Positions 9,628-18,346 of a stretch of DNA of 64,000 nt are shown here, piece after piece. The notes under the pieces are model-generated. The model worked only from the letters and a program-made list of their open reading frames with translations, was not told the origin of the DNA and did no database searches. The position numbers and the translations under genes were made by a program. Each line of letters opens with the position of its first letter. Position 1 is the first letter of the stretch. Source of the DNA: Pseudomonas sp. St316 (GTDB taxonomy: Bacteria > Pseudomonadota > Gammaproteobacteria > Pseudomonadales > Pseudomonadaceae); assembly GCF_018325905.1 (NCBI RefSeq), contig NZ_AP021901.1, forward strand, positions 3,100,001 to 3,164,000, in the 5' to 3' direction.

Positions 9628-11763
9628 GTGCGCGTCTTGAATCGTTCCACCCCCCTCGCCAATCGCAATGTCTTCATCAAGTGTGTATTGCCAACGTTGT
9701 CTTGCTGCCTCATTGCAAGCCCACTGTGGGCGCAGGACACGCTCGAACTGCCCGCCACGGACATCCAGGGCAGTCGCGTCACCCAGGATGAGGGCTATAC
9801 GACGTCGCAAGCCAGCACGGCGAGCAAGAGCGATGTACCGATCAAGGAAGAAGCGCAGTCGATCAACGTGGTCACCCAGCAGACCTTGGCGGACTACCAG
9901 GTGCGCTCGCTGAACGACGCGATGAAATTCGTCAGCGGCGTCAGCCAGGGCAACACCCTGGGCGGCTCGCGGGACTCGCTGGTCAAGCGCGGGTTCGGCA
10001 CCAACGACGACGGCTCGATCCTGCGCGACGGCGTGCGTTCGAACCTGGGGCACAACTTCAGCGCCACCACCGAACGGGTCGAAGTGCTCAAGGGCCCGGC
10101 CTCGATGCTCTACGGCGCGCTGGAGCCCGGCGGCCTGGTCAACATCATCAGCAAGAAACCGGAATATACCCAAAGCACCACGCTGAGCGGCTCGGCCTAC
10201 AGCGAAGGCGGCGGCACCATGGCCCTGGACACCACCGGGCCATTGGGTGACACGGGCCTGGCCTATCGCTTGATTGCCGAGCGTGGGCATGAAGACTACT
10301 GGCGCAACTACGGCGTCAACGAGAGCACGCTGGTGGCGCCGTCCCTGGCTTGGACGGGGGAGCGGGCCTCGTTGAACCTGAGTTATGAGTACAACGAGTA
10401 TTCCAATCCGTTTGATCGTGGGACGATATTCACTGATGGTCATCCAGCAGACATTGACTACAACAAGCGCCTGGATGAGCCGTGGGCCAAGAGCGTCGGC
10501 ATTCGCGAAACGGCGACGGCGCGGTTCGAGTATGAGCTGAGTGAGGCGTGGAAGACCCGCGTGACCTACGGTTGGAACAATGATCGATACAGTCTTGCGA
10601 TTGCGCAGCCTGTTACCCTGACTGGAAATATGTTGAGACGAAGGGCCAATGGCGCTCATTACGATGATGAAACCCGTTATGCCAGCTGGGATTTCATGGG
10701 TAAGCAGGAACTGTTCGGCCAGCGTCATGACCTGCTGGTTGGCGTTGATAATCAGGTGTCCGATCAGTTCCGGGGTAAGACTTATCGTGGAAAAGTTCAG
10801 CCTGGTTTCGATGTCACTTCGCCGGTCTATGGCAACCTGCCAGAGCCAAGCCTGGTCAGCTCTACCGACAGTGATCTGCGCAACCAGTTGAATTCCAGTT
10901 CGATCTATTTGAAGGATAACTGGCATTTGGATGACCGTTGGATCCTGGTGCTCGGAGGTCGTTATCAACATTACGACCAGTACAGCGATCAAGGTGTAGG
11001 CAAGGACTACGACGTCAATCGTGATGATAATGGTGACGCCTTCGTGCCATTCCTGGGGGTGGTCTACAAAGCCACTGAGACTTTGTCGCTGTACGGTAAC
11101 TACAGTCGGTCGTTCAAGCCAAATGACACGGTGGATGATGCCGGCAATACCTTCGATCCAGAAGAGGGTCGCAGCTATGAAATCGGCGCCAAGTACGATC
11201 CGCTGCCGGGCTTGAATATCAACCTTGCGCTGTTCGACATCGTGAAGAAAAATGTCGTGACTTCTACCACCGTCAACGCTGTGACTCTTTCGGAAGCCGC
11301 CGGCAAAGTCGGCTCCCAAGGCCTGGAGCTCGACATCACCGGTCGCCTGGCCGAGCGCTGGGACCTGATCGGCACCTACGCCTACACCCACACGGAAATC
11401 CTCGACGACCCGGATGACGAAGGTCATCGCTTGGCCGACGCCCCCAAGCACACCGCCAGCCTCTACCTGACCCACCACCTGAACGTGCCGGCTGAATTCG
11501 GTGCCTGGCACGCCGGCGCCGGCGCACGTTATGTCGGCGAACGCGCCGCCAACAACGCCAACGATTTCTGGCTCAGCAGCTACACCGTCGCCGACGCCTT
11601 CCTGCGTTGGGAGTCGCCGGTGTTCGGGTACAAGACGTCGTTGCAACTGAACGTCGACAACCTGTTCGACAAGCAGTACTACCCGTCCTCTACCGGCAGC
11701 CAGTTGCAGGTCAACGTCGGCGAGCCGCGTACGGCCAAGCTGAGCGCCAGTGTGACGTTCTGA
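9628..11763 (+). CDS. TonB-dependent siderophore receptor
   Basis: A 711-residue outer-membrane receptor. The N-terminus has a signal peptide ending around SPLWAQD. It leads straight into the plug domain (DVPIKEEAQSINVVTQQTLADYQ, then VEVLKGPASMLYGALEPGGLVNIISKKP), with no extra N-terminal signalling domain of the FpvA type. A 22-strand barrel follows and ends in the expected aromatic residue (SASVTF). The form is that of FhuA/FoxA-like ferric-hydroxamate receptors, but the ligand is not determinable. No suitable ATG exists; GTG at 9628 or 9634 is the start. A Fur-box-like site lies upstream and a strong terminator follows. Confidence 0.9.
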   Translation: MRVLNRSTPLANRNVFIKCVLPTLSCCLIASPLWAQDTLELPATDIQGSRVTQDEGYTTSQASTASKSDVPIKEEAQSINVVTQQTLADYQVRSLNDAMKFVSGVSQGNTLGGSRDSLVKRGFGTNDDGSILRDGVRSNLGHNFSATTERVEVLKGPASMLYGALEPGGLVNIISKKPEYTQSTTLSGSAYSEGGGTMALDTTGPLGDTGLAYRLIAERGHEDYWRNYGVNESTLVAPSLAWTGERASLNLSYEYNEYSNPFDRGTIFTDGHPADIDYNKRLDEPWAKSVGIRETATARFEYELSEAWKTRVTYGWNNDRYSLAIAQPVTLTGNMLRRRANGAHYDDETRYASWDFMGKQELFGQRHDLLVGVDNQVSDQFRGKTYRGKVQPGFDVTSPVYGNLPEPSLVSSTDSDLRNQLNSSSIYLKDNWHLDDRWILVLGGRYQHYDQYSDQGVGKDYDVNRDDNGDAFVPFLGVVYKATETLSLYGNYSRSFKPNDTVDDAGNTFDPEEGRSYEIGAKYDPLPGLNINLALFDIVKKNVVTSTTVNAVTLSEAAGKVGSQGLELDITGRLAERWDLIGTYAYTHTEILDDPDDEGHRLADAPKHTASLYLTHHLNVPAEFGAWHAGAGARYVGERAANNANDFWLSSYTVADAFLRWESPVFGYKTSLQLNVDNLFDKQYYPSSTGSQLQVNVGEPRTAKLSASVTF

Positions 11764-11782
11764 TCCTGCTGCACTGAAATGC

Positions 11783-11815
11783 AAATGCCCGGGACCTGGT
11801 TCCGGGCATTTTTTT
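11783..11815 (+). terminator. Rho-independent terminator
   Basis: aaatgcccgg pairs with ccgggcattt around a short loop (gacctggtt) and is followed by a T run. It lies 20 bases after the receptor stop codon and could also serve the convergent acyltransferase gene. Confidence 0.9.
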
Positions 11816-11831
11816 GTGTCGCTGTCGGCAA

Positions 11832-12836
11832 CTAGGCCACCGTGCCGCCGATGGGAGCTTGCGCACGGTATTTCGCGCCTGCCCTCAGCGCATGGCGAAG
11901 CTTCAGCGCCGGTCGTTCGACTCCGTAGTACGACACGCCACTCAAGGCGAATGACAGCACCAGTACCGCGGTGAGGATCAGGGCGTTGTACTCCACCGGC
12001 CAGAGTGCCCGCAACGCGTACATCACCACAAAGTGGTTGAGGAACACGCCGTAGCTGATATTGCCCAGGAATTCATCGAGCCGGTGATGCTTCAGTCTGC
12101 CGAGCAGAAGCACCGCTGGCAGGCCCAGGGCGATGCCCAGGGTCACCTCGGCGTTGAAAGGTCGACGGGGAATGATCCCCACGACAATGGCCAGGAACAT
12201 CAAGACGGCAACGAGCAGGGTGATGGACACGATCCACAGCCCCTTGGCCTGTGCCTGATACAGGTAGCTGCCGCAGAGGAAAATGAACAGCACACCGGGC
12301 AGCAGGCGGTAGCCATAGATGTCGGTGTTGAGGTAGCCCAGCGAGGCGACCATGAACACCGCCACGGACACCGCAAAGGCGATGCCTCGCGCCTTGTAGA
12401 GGATCAGGAACGGGATCAGCAGGTAAAAGCACATTTCCAGGCCCAGGGACCAGCCGGGTGGCAGGATCTCGGGCACGGTGATGCCGAACATGTAGAAGCC
12501 CAACGGCATGATCGGCAGGCTGGTGGCGATATTTTCGAGCGTCAGGGCGGCTGCCTGGGGTGTTCCCGGCAGCAGGAAATGGATCACCGCGCAGGACAAG
12601 ACGAAGTACACCAGGAACTGCGGGTACAGCCTCAGCAGTCGATCCGCGTAGAACAGGCCGATTTGGCCCGGGGTGTTGTAGTTCCTCTCGATCAGCGAGG
12701 TCATCACGAAACCGCTGATGATCAGGAAGGACACCACGGCAACGACGCCGGGGTTAAACCCCATGAATGTCACGCCCATATGAGAAACCGCCACCAACAT
12801 GGCCAGCAGCAACCGATAAACCCCCACGCGCATCAT
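11832..12836 (-). CDS. Acyltransferase-3 family membrane protein (OafA/YrhL type)
   Basis: A 334-residue polytopic protein with about ten hydrophobic segments. It shows the acyltransferase-3 features near the N-terminus: helix MLVAVSHMG with the presumed catalytic His, then a short loop before VVSFLIISGFVMTSLIE, and FYADRLLRLYPQFLVYF. Family members O-acylate surface sugars such as LPS or capsule residues. Residues SYGVFLNHFVVMYALRALWP near the C-terminus are also typical. The protein is somewhat shorter than many relatives. ATG at 12836 or the next codon at 12833 could start it. No polysaccharide genes are nearby, so the acceptor is unknown. Confidence 0.85.
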   Translation of the reverse strand: MMRVGVYRLLLAMLVAVSHMGVTFMGFNPGVVAVVSFLIISGFVMTSLIERNYNTPGQIGLFYADRLLRLYPQFLVYFVLSCAVIHFLLPGTPQAAALTLENIATSLPIMPLGFYMFGITVPEILPPGWSLGLEMCFYLLIPFLILYKARGIAFAVSVAVFMVASLGYLNTDIYGYRLLPGVLFIFLCGSYLYQAQAKGLWIVSITLLVAVLMFLAIVVGIIPRRPFNAEVTLGIALGLPAVLLLGRLKHHRLDEFLGNISYGVFLNHFVVMYALRALWPVEYNALILTAVLVLSFALSGVSYYGVERPALKLRHALRAGAKYRAQAPIGGTVA

Positions 12837-13121
12837 CCTTAATCAGAGTTGATCCGTTTGCGCGTTACGTTATGCGGCTTTGTGGGCCGTTAATAGTGGT
12901 TTGCGAGGCGGCGGCGGGGTAGTGGGGTCAATTGTCACATTTGACACATATGTTTCAGTTGGATGGCTCGGGGGCCTGGTGTATGCAACATCGGGCTGCG
13001 GCAAAAGCCCTGTGGGAGCCTGCTCGCGATTGGGCCAGTACCTCCCCAATCTGGTCTACGCTTGGTGCGCGGACACGCGATTATTTTGGATAACCTTGCA
13101 ACGTGTCCCGACGGAGGAAGG
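12837..13121. other. Intergenic region between divergent genes
   Basis: 285 bases between the acyltransferase and the unknown 495-residue gene. They hold a degenerate half REP at about 13012-13033 (ctgtgggagcctgctcgcgat, missing four bases of the core) and presumably the promoters of both genes. An open frame continues upstream from the next gene through this region, but it crosses the REP remnant and has no good start. Confidence 0.5.
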
Positions 13122-14609
13122 ATGCCCTTCGAAATCCTCAATACATCAATCACCGCCTGGTCATTGATGAGCCCAACCTACGTGACGCTCAAACCCCACG
13201 AGGCCCTCCTCAAGCGTTTCCTGGGAAGCGATCTGCAGGTTCGTTTTCCAACGATTCCGGCAGCCGTCCAAGCCCTGGCGCAGCCCGCTCAAGCGTTTCC
13301 CCTCGAGTGGCGGGTGGGGACCGATCCGTTGGTCCAGGCCAATCAAAGCCTCAACCAGTGCCTGGATGCACTGGCGTTGTATTTACGGGGTCAGGACAAA
13401 CGCAAATACCAGGAAATGTTGGACGATGCGAATACCACGGGTGGCTCGCTGTTCACCGATGCGCGGAAAAACACACCGGCGCAATTCGTCGCCCAGAAGT
13501 GCACCTATTACTATCAAGGCGCGTATATGTCGGGCGATCAGTTCGCTGTCGGCGCGGCGTTGAGCCATGACCTCAACTCACGACTGATCCTGCTCTACGC
13601 GGCCGCTGACGAGACGGCGGCCAAGCGGCTGGTCAAGTTCTACGGCTCCTCCTGTGGCGTAAAGGCCGCTCGTTTGCTGCCGGTGTTGGTCACCGATGCC
13701 AAGGCGGCCTGCGAAACCTGTCGTCTGGTGGTCGACGCCAGGATCAGTAAAACTGCATTGCCGCCCTTCACCGACGTGGCCCTGGGATTCCTGGCCAGTG
13801 TCGCCAATGGTGCGAAACTGTGCCCGGTGGGCGGTGCTACCACGGATGTCGCCGCGTCGGTGCTCAGTGGCGACGGCAAGGGCAGCATCGCCAAGTGGGA
13901 CAATGTCGATCCCAATACCAATCGCTATTGGGCGTATCGCCTCGACAAGTTCCTGGGGCTCAAAGGGGTGGTAAAGGGCCAGAGCTACGTCATCGTCTGG
14001 ACCCGTTTCAGCGGCAAGGACGGTGGTGCCCATCCGGAACTGGACGACAGTTGGACCGGGTTGGGGCAGGTGTGTCACCGACTGTTGAAGAAAGGTCGGA
14101 ACGTCATCGTGGTCGGACGCCCGAGGACCAACCGCGACCTCAATGCGAAGCTGACGGGCCATCTGGCTCAACTCGATCAAGCTGATGGCCCGGTATCCCG
14201 GGACAATCTTCATATTTGGGGTGAGTATTGGAAGCTGGAGAACGGCAACCCCAACCAGAAAATCATCGGGCCGAACCGGGCTGCCGAATATGCCATTTTC
14301 CTGCGCATGAAAGGTACCGAATGGAACTGCAAATTGGTGCACCTGGGCATGCGCAGCGGTGCGATGGATGCCGCGGCGTTGCTGGGCATGCGCACTCGAT
14401 TCATTGAAAACGCTGGCAACGATCAGATCGGACGGACGACCAAGTGGACCGGGCCGACCAATGCCAATCTGCTTTACCAACGTATCCCGGTGTCCGAACT
14501 GTCTACCTGGAGGGCGCGAAACTATAACGAGAACCTGGAGGTCAAGCGAGGTTACCTGCCAGCAGACCTGGAGATGATCGTCGCCAGTGTCGAGGCGGCG
14601 TTTACCTGA
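13122..14609 (+). CDS. Hypothetical 495-residue protein, possible glycosyltransferase-like fold
   Basis: I do not recognise the family. The ATG at 13122 has an excellent GGAGGAAGG site and is preferred to an upstream in-frame start at 12963. No signal peptide or membrane helix is visible, so it is probably cytoplasmic. The N-terminal part (to about 170) is helical and polar. The middle has several Cys residues (SSCGVKAAR, AACETCRL). The C-terminal half alternates strands and helices (SYVIVWTRFSGKDGGAH, NVIVVGRPRTNRDL, then NRAAEYAIFLRMKG and VHLGMRSGAMDAAALLGMR). That pattern recalls the second Rossmann half of GT-B sugar transferases or fucosyltransferase-like proteins, but this is speculative. 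It stands alone on its strand. Confidence 0.7.
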   Translation: MPFEILNTSITAWSLMSPTYVTLKPHEALLKRFLGSDLQVRFPTIPAAVQALAQPAQAFPLEWRVGTDPLVQANQSLNQCLDALALYLRGQDKRKYQEMLDDANTTGGSLFTDARKNTPAQFVAQKCTYYYQGAYMSGDQFAVGAALSHDLNSRLILLYAAADETAAKRLVKFYGSSCGVKAARLLPVLVTDAKAACETCRLVVDARISKTALPPFTDVALGFLASVANGAKLCPVGGATTDVAASVLSGDGKGSIAKWDNVDPNTNRYWAYRLDKFLGLKGVVKGQSYVIVWTRFSGKDGGAHPELDDSWTGLGQVCHRLLKKGRNVIVVGRPRTNRDLNAKLTGHLAQLDQADGPVSRDNLHIWGEYWKLENGNPNQKIIGPNRAAEYAIFLRMKGTEWNCKLVHLGMRSGAMDAAALLGMRTRFIENAGNDQIGRTTKWTGPTNANLLYQRIPVSELSTWRARNYNENLEVKRGYLPADLEMIVASVEAAFT

Positions 14610-14925
14610 GGGAACGGCCGTGCTGCTTCAAGGTGGGGCGAGGGGTATGAATCCGTGCATTTTCCTGCGACGTTGCAGTGCGTTCAGGTTTTCGTTGCCA
14701 GGGGTGGGGCACGGGCGGTCATGGATGAATGGGTAAAAACTTCCCTCTTGGGGCGCAACCGTTCCATTCCAGTCGCCCAGAGCCCTCCAATCCAGTGTTC
14801 GAGCTCGCATTCGAGGCAACGGACACCCACATTAATGTCTACGCATGTCGCCATATCGAAAAATAATTTCGCCTTTTAGTGTTTTTGCAATGCTTTTTCT
14901 ATCCTGGGCATGATGCCGTGACGCT
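14610..14925. other. Non-coding upstream region, nothing assigned
   Basis: No supported gene. The frames here are short and lack ribosome-binding sites. The region leads into the sigma-54-like promoter of the ATP-grasp operon and may hold an enhancer site for it, but I see no convincing palindrome. Confidence 0.5.
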
Positions 14926-14926
14926 T

Positions 14927-14942
14927 AGGCACACCCTTTGCT
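14927..14942 (+). promoter_or_regulatory. Candidate sigma-54 (RpoN) promoter
   Basis: AGGCAC, five bases (accct), then TTGCT: the GG and GC elements are exactly twelve bases apart, as in -24/-12 promoters. It lies about 165 bases upstream of the ATP-grasp gene and is oriented toward it. A second ggcacaccct without the -12 part occurs at 14971. Confidence 0.6.
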
Positions 14943-15108
14943 AAGCATTGAAACCTGGCCTGCGGGCCTCGGCACACCCTCCATGAAGAAAACACAGGGG
15001 TAATCCAGGACTTCACTCGATAAAGCAGGGCTTAAAGCAAGGCAAGGCCGAACCGTCGAACGACGAAGTGATAAGAAATGCCGTGTAGAACGCGGCTGGG
15101 AGTTGGCT

Positions 15109-16518
15109 ATGCCCCACGCTTTTTTTAATGAAATGTATGACGCCAAGGGTGACTGCCGCCCGCATTACCAAGCTTTCTCGCGCTGGCTGGCGGATACGCC
15201 GCTTGAGCTGCTTGAACAACGCCGTCGCGAAGCCGACCTGCTGTTCCATCGAGCCGGTATCACCTTCACCCTCTACGGGGACGAGCAGGGCACCGAGCGG
15301 TTGATTCCGTTCGATATCATCCCGCGCAGCATCAAGGCCAGCGAATGGCAGATGGTCGAGCGTGGCTGCATTCAGCGGGTCCAGGCCCTGAACATGTTCC
15401 TGGCCGACATCTACCATGGGCAACACATCCTCAAGGAAGGCATCATTCCTGCCGAACAGGTGCTCGCCAACGAGGGTTATCAGATTGCGATGCAGGGCCT
15501 GAACCTGCACCGGGGCATTTACGCCCATATCGCTGGTGTCGACCTGGTTCGCGACGGTGACGGCAGCTACTACGTGCTGGAGGACAACCTGCGTACCCCC
15601 AGCGGCGTGAGCTACATGCTCGAAGACCGCAAGATGATGATGCGCCTCTTCCCCGAACTCTTCGCCGCCCAGCGCGTGGCCCCCATCGATCATTACCCGA
15701 ACCTGTTGCTCGACACCCTCAAGAGCTCAAGCCCCCTCGAGAACCCCACCGCCGTGGTGCTGACCCCGGGGCGCTTCAACAGTGCCTATTTCGAGCACGC
15801 GTTCCTGGCCCGTGAAATGGGCGTGGAGCTGGTGGAGGGAGCCGACCTGTTCGTGCGTGACGACCACGTCTACATGCGCACCACCGCCGGTCCACGGCAG
15901 GTGGACGTGATTTATCGTCGCCTTGACGATGCCTATCTCGACCCGCTGTCGTTCAACCCTGATTCGATGTTGGGCGTGCCCGGGCTGATCGCCGTATACC
16001 GCGCAGGCAATGTGGTGCTGGCGAATGCGGTCGGCACCGGCGTGGCCGATGACAAGTCGATCTACCCCTATGTTGACGAGATGATCCGCTTTTACCTCAC
16101 CGAAGAACCGATCCTGAAGAACGTGCCCACCTGGCAGTGTCGCAAGCCCCAGGACCTGTCCCATGTGCTGGCCAACCTGCCGGATCTGGTGGTCAAGGAA
16201 ACCCAGGGTTCCGGCGGCTACGGCATGCTGGTCGGACCTGCCGCCAGCGCGGCGGAGATCGAGGATTTCCGTGCACGCCTCAAGGCCCGTCCCGAAGCCT
16301 ACATCGCCCAGCCAACCTTGAGCCTGTCCACGTGCCCGACCTTTGTCGAGAGCGGCATCGCGCCGCGTCACATCGACCTGCGTCCGTTCGTGCTGTCGGG
16401 CAAGGAAACGCGCCTGGTGCCTGGCGGGCTGACCCGCGTGGCGCTGCGCGAAGGCTCGCTGGTGGTGAATTCGTCCCAGGGCGGTGGCACCAAAGACACT
16501 TGGGTCGTGGAGGACTAA
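15109..16518 (+). CDS. Circularly permuted ATP-grasp protein (DUF404/DUF407)
   Basis: A 469-residue cytoplasmic protein of the circularly permuted ATP-grasp type. Recognisable stretches are MYDAKGDCRPHYQAF near the start, GITFTLYGDEQGTERLIPFD, the block VLEDNLRTPSGVSYMLEDR, and the glycine-rich ETQGSGGYGMLVGP loop. It ends in VALREGSLVVNSSQGGGTKD. Family members are predicted carboxylate-amine ligases (peptide or amide bond formation). It is first in a three-gene operon with an alpha-E protein and a transglutaminase, a conserved trio proposed from comparative genomics to make or attach a peptide. ATG at 15109 is preferred to a TTG two codons earlier; GGGAG lies upstream. Confidence 0.92.
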   Translation: MPHAFFNEMYDAKGDCRPHYQAFSRWLADTPLELLEQRRREADLLFHRAGITFTLYGDEQGTERLIPFDIIPRSIKASEWQMVERGCIQRVQALNMFLADIYHGQHILKEGIIPAEQVLANEGYQIAMQGLNLHRGIYAHIAGVDLVRDGDGSYYVLEDNLRTPSGVSYMLEDRKMMMRLFPELFAAQRVAPIDHYPNLLLDTLKSSSPLENPTAVVLTPGRFNSAYFEHAFLAREMGVELVEGADLFVRDDHVYMRTTAGPRQVDVIYRRLDDAYLDPLSFNPDSMLGVPGLIAVYRAGNVVLANAVGTGVADDKSIYPYVDEMIRFYLTEEPILKNVPTWQCRKPQDLSHVLANLPDLVVKETQGSGGYGMLVGPAASAAEIEDFRARLKARPEAYIAQPTLSLSTCPTFVESGIAPRHIDLRPFVLSGKETRLVPGGLTRVALREGSLVVNSSQGGGTKDTWVVED

Positions 16519-16521
16519 GAC

Positions 16522-17472
16522 ATGCTTTCAAGAACGGCTTCGGACCTCTATTGGATGTCCCGCTACCTGGAGCGCGCCGAGAACCTGGCGCGCATGCTCG
16601 AAGTCAGCTATTCGCTGTCGCTGATGCCCCAAGCCGGGCGCAGCGATGGTCATGCGGAGCTGGCGATGTCGCTGCTGGCGGCTGGCACGCTGGACGACTA
16701 CAACGCCCGTTATGACGCGCTCAACACCGAGCGCATGCTGCATTTCTTCGCGCTGGATGAAACCAACCCCGGCAGTATCTACAGCTGCCTGCGTGCCGCG
16801 CGGACCAATGCCCATGCCGTGCGCGGGCGTATCACCGCCGACATGTGGGAGAACATCAACGCCACCTGGCTGGAAATGCGCAACATTGCCAGCAACGGCC
16901 TGGGGCGCTACGGCATCAGCCACTTCTGCGAATGGGTCAAGGAGCGCTCGCACCTGTTCCGTGGCGCGACGTCGGGCACCATCATGCGCAACGATGCCTA
17001 CTGCTTCATTCGCTTGGGCACCTTTATCGAGCGGGCGGATAACACGCTGCGCCTGCTGGACGCCCGTTATGAAATGTTCGGCGAGGAATCGGAGGAGGTC
17101 AGCGACAACTCGGCCCGTGGTTATTACCAGTGGAGTGCCTTGTTGCGCGCGTTGTCTTCGTTCGAGGCGTTCAACGAGATCTACCGCAATGCGCCGAACG
17201 CCGAGCAGGTTTCCGAGATGTTGCTGTTGCGTGCTGACGTCCCGCGCTCGCTGCATGCCTGTATCGAGGAGCTGGACCACATTCTCGCGAGCTTGCCAGG
17301 CAACAACGGCCGGCCGGCGCAACGCCTGGCCGCCGAGCTGAATGCGCGCCTGCGTTATTCGGGGATCGATGAGATCCTGGCGTCGGGCCTGCATCAATGG
17401 TTGACCGACTTGATTGGACAGATCCGCCACTTGGGCCAGACCGTCCATGAGTCTTACCTGGAGGTCGTATGA
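16522..17472 (+). CDS. Alpha-E domain protein (DUF403)
   Basis: A 316-residue, mainly helical protein. Two similar glutamate-bearing helices are visible: LYWMSRYLERAENLARML near the N-terminus and RLGTFIERADNTLRLLD in the middle, both with an ERA-x-N core. This is the signature of the alpha-E domain, which always travels with permuted ATP-grasp proteins and transglutaminases; its biochemical role is not known. It begins three bases after the ATP-grasp stop codon and its own stop overlaps the start of the transglutaminase gene, indicating translational coupling. Confidence 0.92.
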   Translation: MLSRTASDLYWMSRYLERAENLARMLEVSYSLSLMPQAGRSDGHAELAMSLLAAGTLDDYNARYDALNTERMLHFFALDETNPGSIYSCLRAARTNAHAVRGRITADMWENINATWLEMRNIASNGLGRYGISHFCEWVKERSHLFRGATSGTIMRNDAYCFIRLGTFIERADNTLRLLDARYEMFGEESEEVSDNSARGYYQWSALLRALSSFEAFNEIYRNAPNAEQVSEMLLLRADVPRSLHACIEELDHILASLPGNNGRPAQRLAAELNARLRYSGIDEILASGLHQWLTDLIGQIRHLGQTVHESYLEVV

Positions 17473-18266
17473 AACTATCCATACGCCACGACACCACCTA
17501 CAGCTACGCCGATGAAGTCTGCACCAGCATCCAGTTCCTACGCCTGACGCCCCGGGACACTCAGCGCCAGCGCATTCTGGAATGGCACCTGGAGCTGCCG
17601 CGACTGGTGCGCAGTCAGATCGATCCCTATGGCAACATTTTGCATGTGATGACCATGGACGAGCCCCACGGTGCCTTGGTACTGACGGCTTATGGCGAGG
17701 TGGAAATCCATCAGTCCATCGCGATGGAGCCGGACAGCCAGTCGCCGCTGCCTTTTTTGCGCACCAGTCGCCTGACCCAAGCGGATGAGACCCTCAGCGC
17801 CTTCGCCGTCGAGCAATGTGCCGGCCGGCGCGATCGTTCGGCCTTGACCGATTTGATGAATGGTTTGGCGGCGCGGATGCCCTACAGCCCCGGCACGACG
17901 GCGGTCAACAGCACCGCTGCCGAGGCGTTTGCCGGTGGGACGGGGGTTTGCCAGGATCATACTCACGCATTCCTGGCCTGCGCCCGCAGCCTGGGCATTC
18001 CTGCGCGCTATGTTTCCGGCTATTTGTGCACCGAAGATGAAAGCCACCTGGCGAGCCACGCCTGGGCGGAAGCCTGGCTGGATGATGGCTGGTACAGCTT
18101 CGATGTGACCAACCGCCTGACCCTTCCAGACCGCCACCTGAAACTGGCGATCGGCCTGGACTACCTCGACGCCTGCCCGGTACGCGGCATGCGCCGGGGC
18201 GGCGGAGCGGAGCAGATGCAGGCAAGGGTGCAGGTGAGCTCGATGGTGCAGGTGCAGCACCAATAA
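17469..18266 (+). CDS. Transglutaminase-like cysteine peptidase
   Basis: A 265-residue protein with the N-terminal beta module of this group (MKLSIRHDTTYSYADEV) and a transglutaminase core. The catalytic triad is visible: C161 in GTGVCQDHTHAFLACARS, H197 in ASHAWAEAWL and D212 in WYSFDVTN. No signal peptide. In the trio with the ATP-grasp and alpha-E proteins the enzyme is thought to cleave or transfer the peptide made by the ligase. The ATG overlaps the alpha-E stop (ATGA). The C-terminal 40 residues (GMRRGGGAEQMQARVQ onward) match the usual end of this family. A REPIN array begins 80 bases later. Confidence 0.92.
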   Translation: MKLSIRHDTTYSYADEVCTSIQFLRLTPRDTQRQRILEWHLELPRLVRSQIDPYGNILHVMTMDEPHGALVLTAYGEVEIHQSIAMEPDSQSPLPFLRTSRLTQADETLSAFAVEQCAGRRDRSALTDLMNGLAARMPYSPGTTAVNSTAAEAFAGGTGVCQDHTHAFLACARSLGIPARYVSGYLCTEDESHLASHAWAEAWLDDGWYSFDVTNRLTLPDRHLKLAIGLDYLDACPVRGMRRGGGAEQMQARVQVSSMVQVQHQ

Positions 18267-18346
18267 AGGCAGGCTTTATCGCCAACAGCCGATCCCACAT
18301 GGAATCGGTGGCGGACAGCAAGCTTTGTATCCACCCGAGAACCCCA

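Noticed and set aside
9622..11784. 720-residue open frame antisense to the TonB-dependent receptor
   Set aside because: The plus-strand frame has all receptor motifs; the antisense one is low in complexity and arises from GC-rich third codon positions.
12963..13121. N-terminal extension of the 495-residue protein
   Set aside because: The extra 53 codons cross a REP remnant, and the ATG at 13122 has an excellent ribosome-binding site.
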